The position numbers were made by a program, and so were the translations under genes. Source: Dermacentor variabilis (taxonomy: Eukaryota; Arthropoda; Arachnida; Ixodida; Ixodidae). Taken from it: DNA of 64,000 nt. Positions 21,747 through 33,526 of this stretch are shown in pieces. The notes under the pieces are model-generated. The model saw only the letters and a list, made by a program, of their open reading frames with translations, was not told the DNA's origin and ran no database searches. Where the stretch lies: positions 205,306,217 to 205,370,216 of the forward strand of contig NC_134568.1 in assembly GCF_050947875.1 (NCBI RefSeq), read 5' to 3'. How positions within the stretch are numbered: position 1 is the first letter of the stretch; each line of letters starts with the position of its first letter.

Positions 21747-21755
21747 ATTCCTACT
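21747..21755. repeat. Left target duplication of I-type LINE
   Basis: ATTCCTACT here recurs exactly at 27566-27574, directly after the A-rich 3' tail of the LINE. Confidence 0.65.
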
Positions 21756-22008
21756 GGTGAGAAGAAGAAGTGTATTTGTTCGGTCGCTGTTTTTATGTGG
21801 TGCTCCGAGTTTTCTGGTTTTTTGGACATTTACGGTTACCCTTGACGAGGATTGATTAACAATACGTTGGGTGAAGATTCAACGAGCCAGGCGCCTTACA
21901 GGTACGCCATTTCTTTTTTGAGGACCTGGCTATTACCCTGCCGCTACGGTGGTCGGAAGCCGAGAACATCGTCACGAGCTTTATGCTCGTCCAAACGTAA
22001 CAAGCCAT

Positions 22009-23475
22009 ATGAATGATGCTACGGGTCGTAATGAAAAGCCTGCGACCTTGAAAGCGTCACAAAGCTTCATAAAGCCGGCACGTTTAGTTCTCCACAACTC
22101 GGAATCAACTTCAACGAATTCAGGAATAATGGCTGACGGTGAAGCCGACAGCAAGAAACCTCGCCTAGAAGACAGCAAGTACGATGATACAACATCGAAT
22201 TATGAGCTAAGTGATGAAGAAGAGATGGCTGAAAATGCACCATTTACTTTGGTCACGTATAAGAAAAAGCGAGTCGAAGGCATTCCGGTTGTCTTTCGCC
22301 CAACAAGTGAAGGTATTACTTTTTGGCAACTAAATCCAAACCGAGTGTCTGCCGAAATAGTTTCCGCTGCCAAAGAAAAAGTACAGTCTCTCAGGACGAC
22401 CAGAGATGGAAGTTTCAGTGTCAGCGTTGCTTCCTTAGCATCGGCGAAACTGCTTTTGACGCTCTCAAGTGTAGGCGGCCTGGAAGTCAAGCCCTTCATC
22501 CCAGAGTCATACACGCGAAACGTTGGGAAAGTAAAACATGTGCCTCTGCAGTATGCAGACGAACTACTCCTAGACTTCTTGAAATACGCAGGAGTTATAT
22601 CGGCACGCAGACAGATAAGGTATTCCCGCCAAGAAGATAGAGCAGCAAAGTCACATCCACTTCACACGGTAATTCTGACTTTCAGAGACAATCGCCCTAT
22701 TCCAGGAAGAATTTACTTGGGTTTCACCAGTCACCCTGTCGAGGAATACCTAGGACCAGCACTTCGCTACTATACTTGCCAGAGATTTGGGCACATGGCG
22801 AAAACCTGCCGCAGCACACGTCGATGCAAAATCTGCTCAGAAGATCATGACCACAAGGAGTGTAAGTCACTTCTTCCACCTAAATGTCCAAACTGTGCGG
22901 GGAACCATGCCGCCTCCTTGTCAGGCTGCCCTCAGAAAACGGCACCGGCACAAATGCGTTGACAAGAACTAATCCATGGAAGTCAACCGCGACGCAATGA
23001 ACCCGCACCAAACCTTGAGATTGTTCATCCAGTGCCAGATCACCCACCTCAGCGGGCACCGGAGCCACCACAGCCAAGAGCACCAACAAGCTGTCCCTCC
23101 TCTAGAGAACAACCAACAGTGCAATCAAGAGACCAATCAAGAGGATCACAGTCAAGCGCCCAGTCTTATGCATCGGTGCTACGGAAACCCAGACGAAAAC
23201 AGGCAGAAAGTAATACACAAGAAAGCTCCAGTATTCGCAGACATTTCTCTCAGCGACCTTACGCATCTACTGCAGAAGTAACACCAGCTAATAGCGAACA
23301 TACCACAGCATCGGTGACACAACTGATTTTGCCAATGCCTTCCGCAGCTCTTAAGGCAATCCTATCTGCTCTGCCGGAAGCAAACAACCTACCAGAAGTG
23401 AAAGCCTTGTTGCCTCTAGAAGCACTATTGTGTCAACAATCCGGGCCGAAACTGCGGCAGGCAGTACATGAATAA
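22009..23475 (+). pseudogene. LINE ORF1, nucleic-acid-binding gag-like protein
   Basis: The frame encodes a gag-like protein that would coat element RNA. Two candidate starts exist, ATG 22009 and ATG 22129. The second lies before an acidic region (SDEEEMAEN) and may be the native one. An RRM-like middle region is followed by zinc knuckles: CQRFGHMAKTC, then CKICSEDHDHKEC, then CPNCAGNHAASLSGC at about 22771-22932. A TGA at 22960-22962 interrupts the frame, but the same frame resumes through a proline- and serine-rich region to the stop at 23475. A single nonsense change in an otherwise open ORF1 is the simplest reading. Confidence 0.75.
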
Positions 23476-26400
23476 CCGCGACAAAAATGTCTCCATATTT
23501 CAGTGGAATGCCAACAGTCTTCGAAGGAAGTGTGCAGATTTTCGTAAACTGCTTGTGCAATACAACTCCCAATACTTTGCATTCAAGAGGCGGGAATCAA
23601 TGACGACTTTCGCTTCTTGAATTATGTGATATACAAGACTTCTCGTCAAGGTGCTGTTTGCAGAGTGCTCCTGTGCGTCAGAAAGGACCTACCATCTTAT
23701 GAAATTCAGTCCAGTGATTCAGACTACCCGGGATTCATCGCATGTAAACTATCCTCTGGCAAGCTATGTATAACAATGATTAATCTATATCTACGACCTT
23801 CAAACCAGATTTCAGTAGAAGCGCTAGTGGATATCTTCAAAATAGCTCATTCTAATGTATTTATATGTGGCGACTTCAATCCACACAACATCATCTGGGG
23901 TAGTGATCATTGTGATGCACGGGGTAACGTTATTGAGTGCGCCATATATAAATGCAACTTGACTGTTTTAAACGATGGGTCGCCAACATTCCTTCGTGGA
24001 TATAATTACTCAAGCTGCATAGATGTTACCCTGTGTTCACATGAACTAGTGAATGGTTTGGGATGGACGACTGATATGGAAACGCGCGGAAGTGATCATT
24101 TTCCCATCGTTGTTAATCACCCTAGCATGCACTATGATATCAGGCGTTACAGCAGACTAACCAACTGGCAAGCTTTTCGGTACCGCCTAACGGATCAAAT
24201 TAATCAACATGCAAGAGTGGAAAGATTTACAGAATTTTGCAGGATAATATGAACATATGCACAAAGAAGGTCCCAATTCCAAAAGATTATGCTGCAGTTG
24301 ACGGAGAGTATGAACGCCTAAGAGCCATGCGACGCCGATCCGAAAGAGCTTACCGACGGAGCGGAAGCTTAGAAGCATACAGAAACGCTCAGAAAATACA
24401 CAATGTAATGCGCGGACGAATGGAAAGCTTAGGCAAACGGCGCTGGCGCGATTTCTGCGGCACGCTGTCTCCTCACACGTCTGTCCCACGAATTTTTCTA
24501 GTAATTCGTTCTTTAAGCGGACCTGCAACACAGAGCTGCCCATTTCGTGCTCTCGCAGTAGCTCGGGACACGTGTGCAATAATAGTTGCAGATGAATTTT
24601 GTGAGCTTATTTCCAGACCTGCTTTTTTCATCGCAATGTGCAGAATTTGATATTTCAGTAATGTTGGCTAAGCGAAAAATTCCTGCTTGCTACTGGGCCC
24701 AACATCCTCAATTAGATCATACTTTCACATTAAGCAAGCTTCAACGTGCAATTGCATCATGTCGCCAAAAGTCCGCTGCTGGGCCGGACGGCATTACGTA
24801 CAATATGCTAAGAAACCTAGGACCGACAGGTACAAATGCTCTCTTAGACATCTATAATAACTTATGGATAGAAGAAACTGTACCTGACTCTTGGAAAGTC
24901 GCTCGAATCATACCAATTTTAAAACCTGGTAAGACGCCCTTGTGCTTTGAATCCTTCGCCCAGTTAGTTTGACAAGTTTTTTTATGCAAAGTAATGGAGA
25001 AAATCATTGACGCGCTACTCCAATGATGGTGTAATGAAACGAATGTGTTGTCCAACTACTTAGTAGGTTTTAGAAAACATAGATGCACAATGGATGCAAT
25101 ATTAGATATAGTAACCTGTGTGGAGCACGAGCGTGCACGTGGAAACATGACTATAGCAGTATTCCTAGACATCAAGGGGGCATTTGACATTGTTAGTCAC
25201 GTTCATGTTCTGCTAAGCATGTTGTAACTTGGTCTGTCTGGCAGGTCCTTGCGATGGATTTCTGAATTTATATCAGGTCGCAAAATATTTGTTCAGACGG
25301 GTGAAGGAAAGAGTGCTGAACATGTTGTCAAACAGGGAGTACCACAGGGAAGCGTACTCAGCCCCTTCCTTTTTTAACTGCGTCACGGCTGATTTAACAA
25401 GAAGGCTGTCATCACAGTTAAAGTTTTCACTGTATGCAGATGACGTGTGTATTTGGACATCTGGGTATAATGCTCAACTACTTACGATGGCATTGCAAGA
25501 CGGCATAAATCTCATCAACCAATTTTTCAGAGAGAGAGGAATGGTACTATCACACGCAAAGACAGCTGTATTGCCCTTCACTTGGAGGCAGTTAAAAAAT
25601 TTCACTCTTAATCTGGAAGGACACCTTCTAAAGATTGTCACACAGCATCGATAACTTGGCATAGTACTTGATAGGCAGCTATCCTGGGCACCCCACATAA
25701 AAAGCTCGAAAACGAGGTCAATACCATAGTGACTGTACTTCGCAGACTTGCAGGCACATCATGGGGCGGATCAGTATCGTCCATGCTGACTGTTTATAAT
25801 GCATTAATAGGACAAAAAATTGCGTATTCCGCGCCAATCTTACATGGACTTTCCCACACGTCAGAAGAGCGACTTCAAAGACTTTTAGCTAGAGGACTAC
25901 GCCTATGTCTAGGAGTTCCACGAGCGACTTCTAGTTCTCTTGTAATAGCTGAAGCTCGCCAATCACCATTTCCAGTTATGCGAACTACAGAAACATGCCG
26001 CCATTATTTCCGTCTTCAAACCCAGCATAAAAACCACCCATTGGCTCTAGACATAATGAAACGAGATAGAAGTTATGTTCATATAGAAATTCAAGAAAAC
26101 CTTCACATATTGCCAAGAAATGAATTTTGGAACTGAGACATCGAATATCCTCCATGGCTGTTTACAGTTCCAAAAAACGAATTGTCAGTAGATGGGATAT
26201 TCAGAAAAAGAGACATGTTCATTCAAGCTGCTCAACAACTAGCACTTTACCAGATATATATGCGGTATTCAGGATGCACACACGTCTTTACAGATAGCTC
26301 CAGTACAGCAACCTCTTCAACTTCATCATTCATTATACCGCACCTCAACAAACAAGAATCATTTAAGTTATCTCGTGCGACTTCGTCCACAACGGCTGAA

Positions 26401-27150
26401 CTGTTCGCAATCCTATGTGCGATAAAATTTATATTGTCAGTAAGAGACGCGCAAAAATGGGTAATTTTCAGCGATTCACAGGCGGCTCTAACATCACTCT
26501 GCAACACAAAGGGGAAAACATTCAGTGACAGTATAATATATGAAACACTTAAAAACCTCACAAAGGCAACCGAAGCGACACATGCAATAGCATTCCAGTG
26601 GATACCAGGGCACTGCAGCATTCCTGGCAACACAGGAGCCGATGAAGCAGCCCGACAAGCGCACCTCAAAGATAATACGGTTCCGCTCCCAATATCAAAG
26701 AATGAATTACGCTGCATTATAAGGACAACGTCTTTCAATATGTCTAGAAACACTTGGTTTGACCAAAATTCTAAGAGCTCGGACTTATACCATATTGATC
26801 CATTTAATGAAAGAAAATTTTCATTGTTATTAGATAGAAGTATGGAAACCCGTATTCATCGACTAAGGCTAGGCATTGCCTACACAAAGCATTTCTTACA
26901 CAGAATTGGCCGAGCGGAAACCCCCGAATGCGATTGTGAATTTGTAGACGAAGATATTTATCCCCTCTTTCTAGATTGCCCACATCACGACACACCAAGA
27001 TGCCCGACTTAAATCAGCGCTAATTAAATTAGACCGCAGACCTTTCAGTTTGAGAAACCTTTTGGGCCCTTGGCCAACAACGGCCTTGCAGAAGAGCGCT
27101 GTAAAAGCACTAAAGACTTTTCTTGAAGACAGCGGCATTGTTGGACGTTA
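23468..27150 (+). pseudogene. LINE ORF2: endonuclease, RT, RNase H
   Basis: The start codon at 23468 overlaps the ORF1 stop. Domains in order are the endonuclease start (IFQWNANSLRRK) at about 23495, then in another frame GDFNPHNIIWG and RGSDHFPI (23617-24252). RT follows with SAAGPDGITYN, PDSWKVARIIPILKPGK and [13 protein letters not shown] (24590-25227). The motif B equivalent is QGVPQGSVLSP and the catalytic box is YADDVCIW (25435-25460). RNase H (26182-27012) keeps its acidic residues: a TDSS in place of TDGS, AELFAI, FSDSQAAL and GADEAAR. The C-terminal segment ends CDCEFVDED and LFLDCPHH. At least six frame changes separate these pieces. Confidence 0.75.
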
Positions 27151-27802
27151 TTAGCGCTTTCATTATTCCCTTCATTTCAATGTCACTGTATATATGCATC
27201 TCTTTGTGAATTACGTTATGTTGACTGTTCTATTGTGACTATATGTGATAATGCATTTACACGATGTATGTACCACCCGCTGACTAGACGATGTGTTATT
27301 AGGCGACAGTATCGTTTGTACTTTTGAGACTTTTACCTACATAAGTGTGGAGACATTTACCTTGTACATTGTATGGGCCATGTGTTCCTTACGTAATAGT
27401 CTTCCTGTGGAAACGTTGCGTGATAAGTCCTAGTGCTTGTGTGAAAAGATTATTTGATATGTAACCTTGAACCCTGTATGACGTATGACGGAACCACTCA
27501 AGAGATAAGGAGTAGCCGGCGCCTTAAATTGTGCGCCAACATCTTCTTATATCAATAAAAATAAAATTCCTACTCTTACACCTTTCGTCCCCTAGGCCCA
27601 GCCTGCAGCGCCCCAGAACCTTGTAAACTGTCCACACGCCTGCAAAGGACTCTCACTACCCGCTAGGGCTGTGTACAGAGTTTGTACAAATGCCTTTATC
27701 CTAGCCTAAAGCTACGAGTGCACGGACAACCACTTTTACAAGGCAATTCCGCAGTTTCAACAGGGAGCAGGTGAGCACGCACTTATTGAACAATTTCGAT
27801 AT

Positions 27803-28219
27803 TGTCACGTGGCGGTGACGTTGAATAACACAGTAGCAATACTGTGAACGACAAAACTAACTTTTATTGGGCGAACCTGTGCCTACAAAACAGGCTACAC
27901 TTATAGCACAACGATAGCGGCGAACACGGTCGGCGATCGTCGAAAATCTGATCAGCGGGTCGAGCGCGTCGGCTTTTATACAGCAGCCGTCGAATGTTCC
28001 AGACTAATCGCTTGGACCCGCGTGTCTTCCACAAAGTTCTACACCATTCGCGTCACGCGATCAAATCAGATAACATAAGGTTCGGCGACAACAGACAGCG
28101 GATAGAAGCATCGATAACTTTCCAGAAACTTCGGATACATGCAGGCGCGTTCCGCGCTGTACGTTAACATTTGTTAGGCGGCGAAACGTGTCCCCCGATA
28201 AAGACAAGTACACGTGTCA
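27803..28219 (-). repeat. Solo LTR of a Ty3-type element
   Basis: A 417-bp LTR lies in minus orientation, starting TGACACG and ending CGTGACA in its own sense. On that strand it has a TATA box (TATAAAAG, complement of 27973-27980) and, about 110 bases further on, an AATAAA polyadenylation signal (complement of 27863-27868). It is flanked on both sides by ATAT (27799-27802 and 28220-28223), a 4-bp target duplication. No internal coding sequence adjoins it, so it arose by recombination between two LTRs. The Ty3 assignment rests on the duplication length and LTR style. Confidence 0.8.
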
Positions 28220-28429
28220 ATATGTTCTGTGGCAACCCATCTGCAAAATAACAAAAAAAGCGCCCCTCATCTCCTTCCTTTTCATTACCAGCAAAAATTA
28301 AGACGCATTGCAGTAATTCAAGGGTCTAATAAACAAGGTTAGTAATCGTTTGCGAAAATTTAGATTTTTGTGGTATTTTTTTAGCCCTTATGTAATTCAA
28401 AACGCACGCATTCCTCGGAAGCGGCTGAA

Positions 28430-28740
28430 TGAAGTTCTGGACCGTAAAAGTGATAAATATCAAATAAGAAACATCACTTTAGATGGCAGCGCTGTTTCTA
28501 ACGTCAATATAGCCAATTCATTCGATTACAACCTTACATCTCTGCCGAGCACAAGAAGCTACCACCTGAACAGTTTTCGGTTCTGAACACTTAGAGAAAG
28601 GGAACCGAATTTCGGCTCCCACCAATGTATACAATATAATCAAAGCATTCATGCCAATAACATTTAGCACCCATGGTGACGTGAATGGGTTGGAAATGAG
28701 ACCAGCTGAGAAAGGTTTAGACAATATCCTGCATTAGAGA
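28430..28740 (+). pseudogene. Degraded LINE EN-RT linker
   Basis: A 78-codon frame and its continuation in other frames recall the linker before RT in CR1-like tick LINEs: a LDGSAVSN-type segment, an IANSF-N motif, then a YNIIKA-type motif near 28630. The similarity is weak and no catalytic motif remains. Confidence 0.35.
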
Positions 28741-29700
28741 ATGTTCCCGACAGTTTCACCAGAGACCAAAATCATTATTCTACAAAATGGTGATGACGTT
28801 AATCAATTATCTATGTAAAGACCTATACCTGCACAACCAGTGTTTTAGAAAGATTTGTAAAAGTCGATACAAAGCCACGTGACGTCCTTTGTTATGAAGC
28901 GAAAAAAAAATATTAGAGGTGCAACAACTAAAAGGCGTTTGACAGGATAAATCCTCCCTCATCTAAAAACCTTGTCACCATAATCCTGCAACTATTACCA
29001 ATAACGTTTCTAATGCAAAGTGCTATGTCTACGAGATCCCCTTCTTCCGCTCGCATCAGCCGCCAATGACGCGGCCTCTACGCGTCTCCAGACTCTCTCC
29101 CCGTCGGTGGCTCTCGGAGAGACACAAACAGCAGGAGCCAGACAGAGAGCAACCGGAGACGACTTCGGAGCGCGCAAGCCCCTCTGAAATGAACCCCGTT
29201 TCATGTTCCGAACGCCTTTTATTACGGCTGCCGCGGACATAACACAAAGGCACATAGAGGAGGCTTGCCACAGGGAAGGATACTGAACCACTATTATTTT
29301 GGCTATTCATACATAATCTATAGCTAAATGATGAATTATAGATATTTCGGATAAATTCGTAATTTATTCGTATGACAAGACACCAATTTTACATCTTCAT
29401 TGCGCGTAACTATCGGTGTTAACTGTATACAAGTGAAACTGTCATGTTGCAGTGTGAATAATTTTCCTACATTAAATGATGCGAAAACTAAGATTGCGTT
29501 GTTCACACAATATGGAAACTTCATATTATCGCTTAAGAAAGATGTCATGCGACGACATTTGGGAGCTTCTATCAAACGACAATCTCCCAAAATACAATTG
29601 CAAGAATCAACGTATTTGTCCTGTGTCGGAGCCACGAGTGGGCGCCGCCGCCTATCAGCCTCTGCCTTAAGGAAAATGGAGCGCTTCGCCTTCTTCTGCT
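28741..29700. other. No recognisable gene
   Basis: The CT/GA-rich part at 29040-29290 gives frames on the minus strand without a domain. Overlapping frames on both strands at 29336-29923 have no motif except the STPR-like piece described separately. Confidence 0.45.
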
Positions 29701-29719
29701 GTCGGCTTTCCCCAACGGC

Positions 29720-29900
29720 GTTACTTCGATGCAAGAGAGCATTCCAAGTAAGCGCTAAGTTGCTCGGGCGTTTCGGCCTCCCGACGTTTCTGCGCCGCTT
29801 AGGCCTAACGGCGTGGCTCTCCGTCACAAAGCGACCTGGCGGCTTCCTCTTTGGTGACGACCACCTTCTTGCGATACATCGTAGCGACTGGCGCTTTAAT
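29720..29900 (-). other. STPR-like coding scrap
   Basis: On the minus strand, codons at about 29798-29727 read AAQKRREAETPEQLSAYLEC. This resembles one unit of the STPR peptide repeat (ETPEQ-x-x-A-x-LE core), which occurs in DNA-binding proteins and in repeated sequences of arthropods. Upstream on the same strand lie the residues YRKKVVVTKEEAARSL in another frame. It is too short and broken to name a gene. Confidence 0.35.
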
Positions 29901-30049
29901 AACGAGCAGGGATGATGATGCATTAGGCGACGCGCTCGGCGTTACTCGCCAAGAGTAGAGGATGATGCGAACGCCTGTGCGACCGGTGCTTCTGAGCAGT
30001 GCAAAGAGAAAAATGCAATCGGCACGTGCCCGACACAACGCAGCGCGGC

Positions 30050-31875
30050 GATGACGTAATTGCCTGGATATTGCAAGCCATAAGAACTCGAAGTGGGTGG
30101 AGAAAAATGATGTACTCGGGGAACTACAGAATGGCTTCAGGCTAGGCAGACGCATATATGTTTGTGCTAACTCAGTGCATAGAGATTTATGTAGCTCAGA
30201 ATAGACACTTATGGATAACATATCTACCTATCAAAGGAACCTACGGAAACTGATACAGGGAATTTTTGCGGGATATTTTCAAGCACGAAGGCATAAATGA
30301 CGATTTCGTGGAGCTCCTAAGGGAGATATATAGAGACAACCCAGTACAAGTTGTACAGGAAGGCCGAAAATGTAATGAGGTGGTGAAAATTCACCAAGGA
30401 CTGAAGCAAGGATGTCCTCTGTCTCCAATGTTGTTCACGCTTTACGTTAGTGGTTAGTGGCATAGAAAGACGAGCGGAAAACAGTGAAATAGAGTTCGAT
30501 TTATCCTACATGTGTAATGGAGAAATGGTGCAACGCAAGGTCCCCGGACTGATGTATGCGGACGACATTTTGCTACTAGCGGAAAATCCAAGAGAATTAC
30601 AGAGACTTGCGAATATCTATGGAAACGCAGCGACAAATCTAGACCTTAAGTTCCGCACAGACAAATCGGGAATTGTGATTTTTAATGAAGAGACCAGTCA
30701 TTAAGTGGTGTCGATTCAACAACAAGTCATACACATAGTGAGGCAATATAAATACCTCGGCGTATACATAAAAGAATGAAAGACTTACTCAAGAACACAC
30801 CAAGATAATCTGAAAATAAAGTGAAAGTGGAATGCAGCATAATGAAACATACAGCACTTTGGGGCAACCATAAATATGAGGCGGTGCCTGGAATCTAGGA
30901 AGGAGTAATGGCGCCAGCGCTAGCGTATGCAAATGCCATTCTGCGCTTAAAATCGGTTATCTTGTCGGGGTTGGAAGTTAACCAAAGATGATAGGCCGGT
31001 TGGCTTTGGAAGCCCACGGTAAAACTACAAATGAGGTAGTGCAGGGTGACATGGATTGGGCCTCGTTTGAAATCAGAAAAACGCAGAGCAAAATTAGTTT
31101 TGAAGAACGACTCAGGAAGATGAATCAAAATAAATGAGCGGCTAAAGTTCACAAGCATCCGCATCTGAAAAGCGTGGGCACAGAATGGAGGAAGAGGTCA
31201 GGAAAGTCGGCAACTAAGTGCAGCTTAACTGAAAGTGTAAATAGACAACCAGGAGACATCAGAAACAAAGTGAGAGAAGCAGAGACAGCGAATTGGATTC
31301 AGAGAATGGAAACAAGAAAGACCATAAGGAACTACAAGAATGGGAAGAAATCAGGAGGGAAAATTTGTTTCATAAGACAGAGAGCAGCGCTTTGCCATTT
31401 GAGGCTAGAGCTGGTTGCCTGAGGACGAAAAAATACCGGAGCCAGTATTCACAACAAGATATTCATAACACATACGTGTGCTGCAGCAAAAGCCCGGAGA
31501 CAAGTCATGACATCCTAATGGAATGTGGAGACTCACCCAGTTAGACCCGTAGGTAACGAACACCTTCCAGAAGCGCTTGGGTTTAATGTGGGCGGAAGCA
31601 TTAACCAATCAGCAGTGGAGATAAGGAAGAGACGTTTAGAGTATTCGTGGAAAAAAAGAAGGGAAAAGATTGATACGACCGGATCTGTTACAGGCATAGG
31701 TTGCGGTTTAAGGTAGATAGAGAAGTTTTGTGGAACAAAAACTAAAGTTAAAGAAATGTACACAAATAAGCTAGAACGAAAAACATGTATAGGACAGCTG
31801 ATTAAATCAAGCAGGATAAGTGACCATTTGTCCCCGCCCCGTTTCAAAGGGAATGCCAATAAATCATCATCACCA
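30050..31875 (+). mobile_element. Degraded non-LTR retrotransposon, 5'-truncated
   Basis: This copy begins in the RT fingers (GELQNGFRLGRR at about 30117) and runs through RT and a long C-terminal region to a 3' end with AATAAATCATCATCACC (31858-31874). It shares the QNGFR and EGI motifs with the antisense scrap at 13109-13498. No RNase H is recognisable. Clade is left open. The tail of ATC repeats recalls RTE-like 3' ends, but the RT sequence differs from the RTE copies in this window. Confidence 0.7.
30112..31720 (+). pseudogene. Reverse transcriptase remnant with YADD
   Basis: Pieces in order are DIFKHEGINDDFVELLREIYRDNP (30266 onward), motif B as LKQGCPLSPMLFTLYVSG (about 30400-30457), then after a frame change ERRAENSEIEFDLSY and the catalytic box GLMYADDILLLAEN (about 30550-30590). 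KYLGVYIKE follows at 30750. Further frames at 31174-31716 show a C-terminal segment with INQSAVEIRKRR. The aspartates are intact, but the frame is broken at 30457, at about 30704 and repeatedly afterwards. Confidence 0.7.
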
Positions 31876-31887
31876 CCGTGCCTGAGT

Positions 31888-32697
31888 AAAGCCCCTTAAA
31901 CTTCATAAAGCAGCGACACTCTCCTCCTCCGCCTTCACTCCTCCTCGTTTCTCCTCTCTTTGACGCTCCCTCCTCGACGCTACGCCGCCTACACCGCTCG
32001 AGCGTCGCAATGCCGCCAACACGCGCTCCTCCCTACTCCGTAGACGCTTCTCAAGGGAAAATGGCGCTGAAGCGCGACTTTAAACTAACGAAGCCGGCGC
32101 GAGAGACCACGTGATGCTATTAGGTCAATAGCGACGCGGCCTCGGCCAGAGCGCGCGAGGAGGAGGCGGCATTCTTCAAAGCGTGTCGCTACCGAGAAGG
32201 TTTTACTAAAAATTCTAAAGTGACAACTCCCGCAGATTGTTACCAGCAGAGGTGAAGCCAGCGCTTTGCCTGACGTCATCGTCAAAAGCGTGCTGAACTA
32301 GGCGGAGACTAGCGGCGGTGCAGCTGCTCTTGCTCTGCGATAATAAATTCTGGAGTTATCGAAAAATAAAAGCTTGTTATTTGGGGCTAGAATATTGCCA
32401 CCGACTTATTCGTCATATCGCGATCTCCCATAACAACTCGTCAAGACGTTCAATTTTCATCCTAAAACGAGTGACGCAGACAGACACATCAACAATCATG
32501 CGCATGGCGAAATTGGCCGTTTCAAAACCGCTAAAAGCGAAAAGAAAACGCTTCCTCCACTGCGCCACATCCTAACGTTAATCGATTCCCTTAGTAAGAT
32601 GGCGGCGGCCGGCTTCAGTTTCAGGGCACCATCTCCACTCCAGAATTGTTTTTTAAAAACCTCCTTGGTAGCTACTTTAGGAAGTTTAAGGGGTTTT
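31888..32697. mobile_element. MITE-like element family B, 810 bp
   Basis: The left end (AAAGCCCCTTAAACTTCATA) and right end (complement AAAACCCCTTAAACTTCCTA) form inverted repeats of about 28 bases. Flanks GTGCCTGAGT (31878-31887) and GTGCCCAAGT (32698-32707) agree at 8 of 10 positions, which could be an aged 9-10 bp duplication of the Mutator type. The interior is GC- and CT-rich with no transposase. It starts within about 12 bases of the preceding LINE tail. Confidence 0.6.
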
Positions 32698-32707
32698 GTG
32701 CCCAAGT

Positions 32708-33526
32708 GCTCATCCTCAGCTTCTCCTTCCGGACACGCCGAGCGCGCTTTCACGTGATGCTGTCGTAATCGCGTGCGGCTGCCCCTCGCTCTCCAGCACC
32801 ACGCTCCCCCTTCATCTATTTTCTTCCTCTTCGCCTCCGCGCTCCCCTCCTCTCTCGCTGACTGCTTTCGATGATAACCCACAGCGTCGAGCACCTTCGA
32901 ATGAGCCACGTAATGTTATCGCATTAAAACCGTAACATAGATAATGAATATCGTTAGAATACCGAATTTTTAAAACTCATATCTCGCGTTAACAAAGGTT
33001 ATTGTAACTGAAGCCATACAGCAGAACAAACACATAGAACTTGATAGAAGTACGAGAGTTTACCAGATCCTGCGGCATACTCTGCGAATTACAATTTTAC
33101 TTGTCAAAATGCACTCAACTTGGCATGTATTACAGTTTGCATTACATGTAAACTAATACCGCCTAGTGTAGCGGACGACCGCTCTAATCATAGTCTACAA
33201 TAGTATACAAAAAGAAACACACACTGTGCTGCGGCGAATTCTCCACAAAAGTCATACCCAGCCGCTGTTCCATGAAGCGAGTTTAATTACACTAAATCAC
33301 TTCTAAAAGGGCTATTTCTACGATAGCCTACAATACGCGCACTTAAAAAAATACAACCTAAGCAACTGCTGTTTTTTTAACACAAAAGAGAAGTACATTA
33401 GTCTTCTTCAAAACTCATGATTTCTCTATTTTAGAAAAAAATACGTAAAGCAAATGTCAAGCCTACCGTATTATATAAACAGCCTCTTGTTAACTTGCTA
33501 TTTAAACACTGTTATAGATATGCGAT
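32708..33526. other. No recognisable gene
   Basis: AT-rich from 32930 on. The minus-strand frame at 32496-32909 straddles the end of the MITE-like element and contains no domain I recognise. Confidence 0.5.

Larger units (their letters stand above)
21756..27565 (+). mobile_element. I-type LINE, apparently full length
   Basis: This 5.8-kb element has a 5' UTR, ORF1 (gag-like with zinc knuckles), ORF2 (endonuclease, reverse transcriptase, RNase H, Cys-His tail), and a 3' UTR ending in CAATAAAAATAAA. A 9-base perfect direct repeat flanks it. RNase H downstream of RT places it in the I group. ORF1 and ORF2 overlap around 23468. The coding regions carry one stop in ORF1 and several frameshifts in ORF2, so it cannot be autonomous. 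The truncated element at 18148-20308 is a relative. Confidence 0.85.

Noticed and set aside
29400..29915. 171-codon frame on + overlapping a 195-codon frame on -
   Set aside because: Both are open because of local composition. Neither matches a family, and the only motif (STPR-like) is in a third frame.
32496..32909. 137-codon basic antisense frame
   Set aside because: Crosses the end of an inverted-repeat element and shows no domain; composition explains its length.
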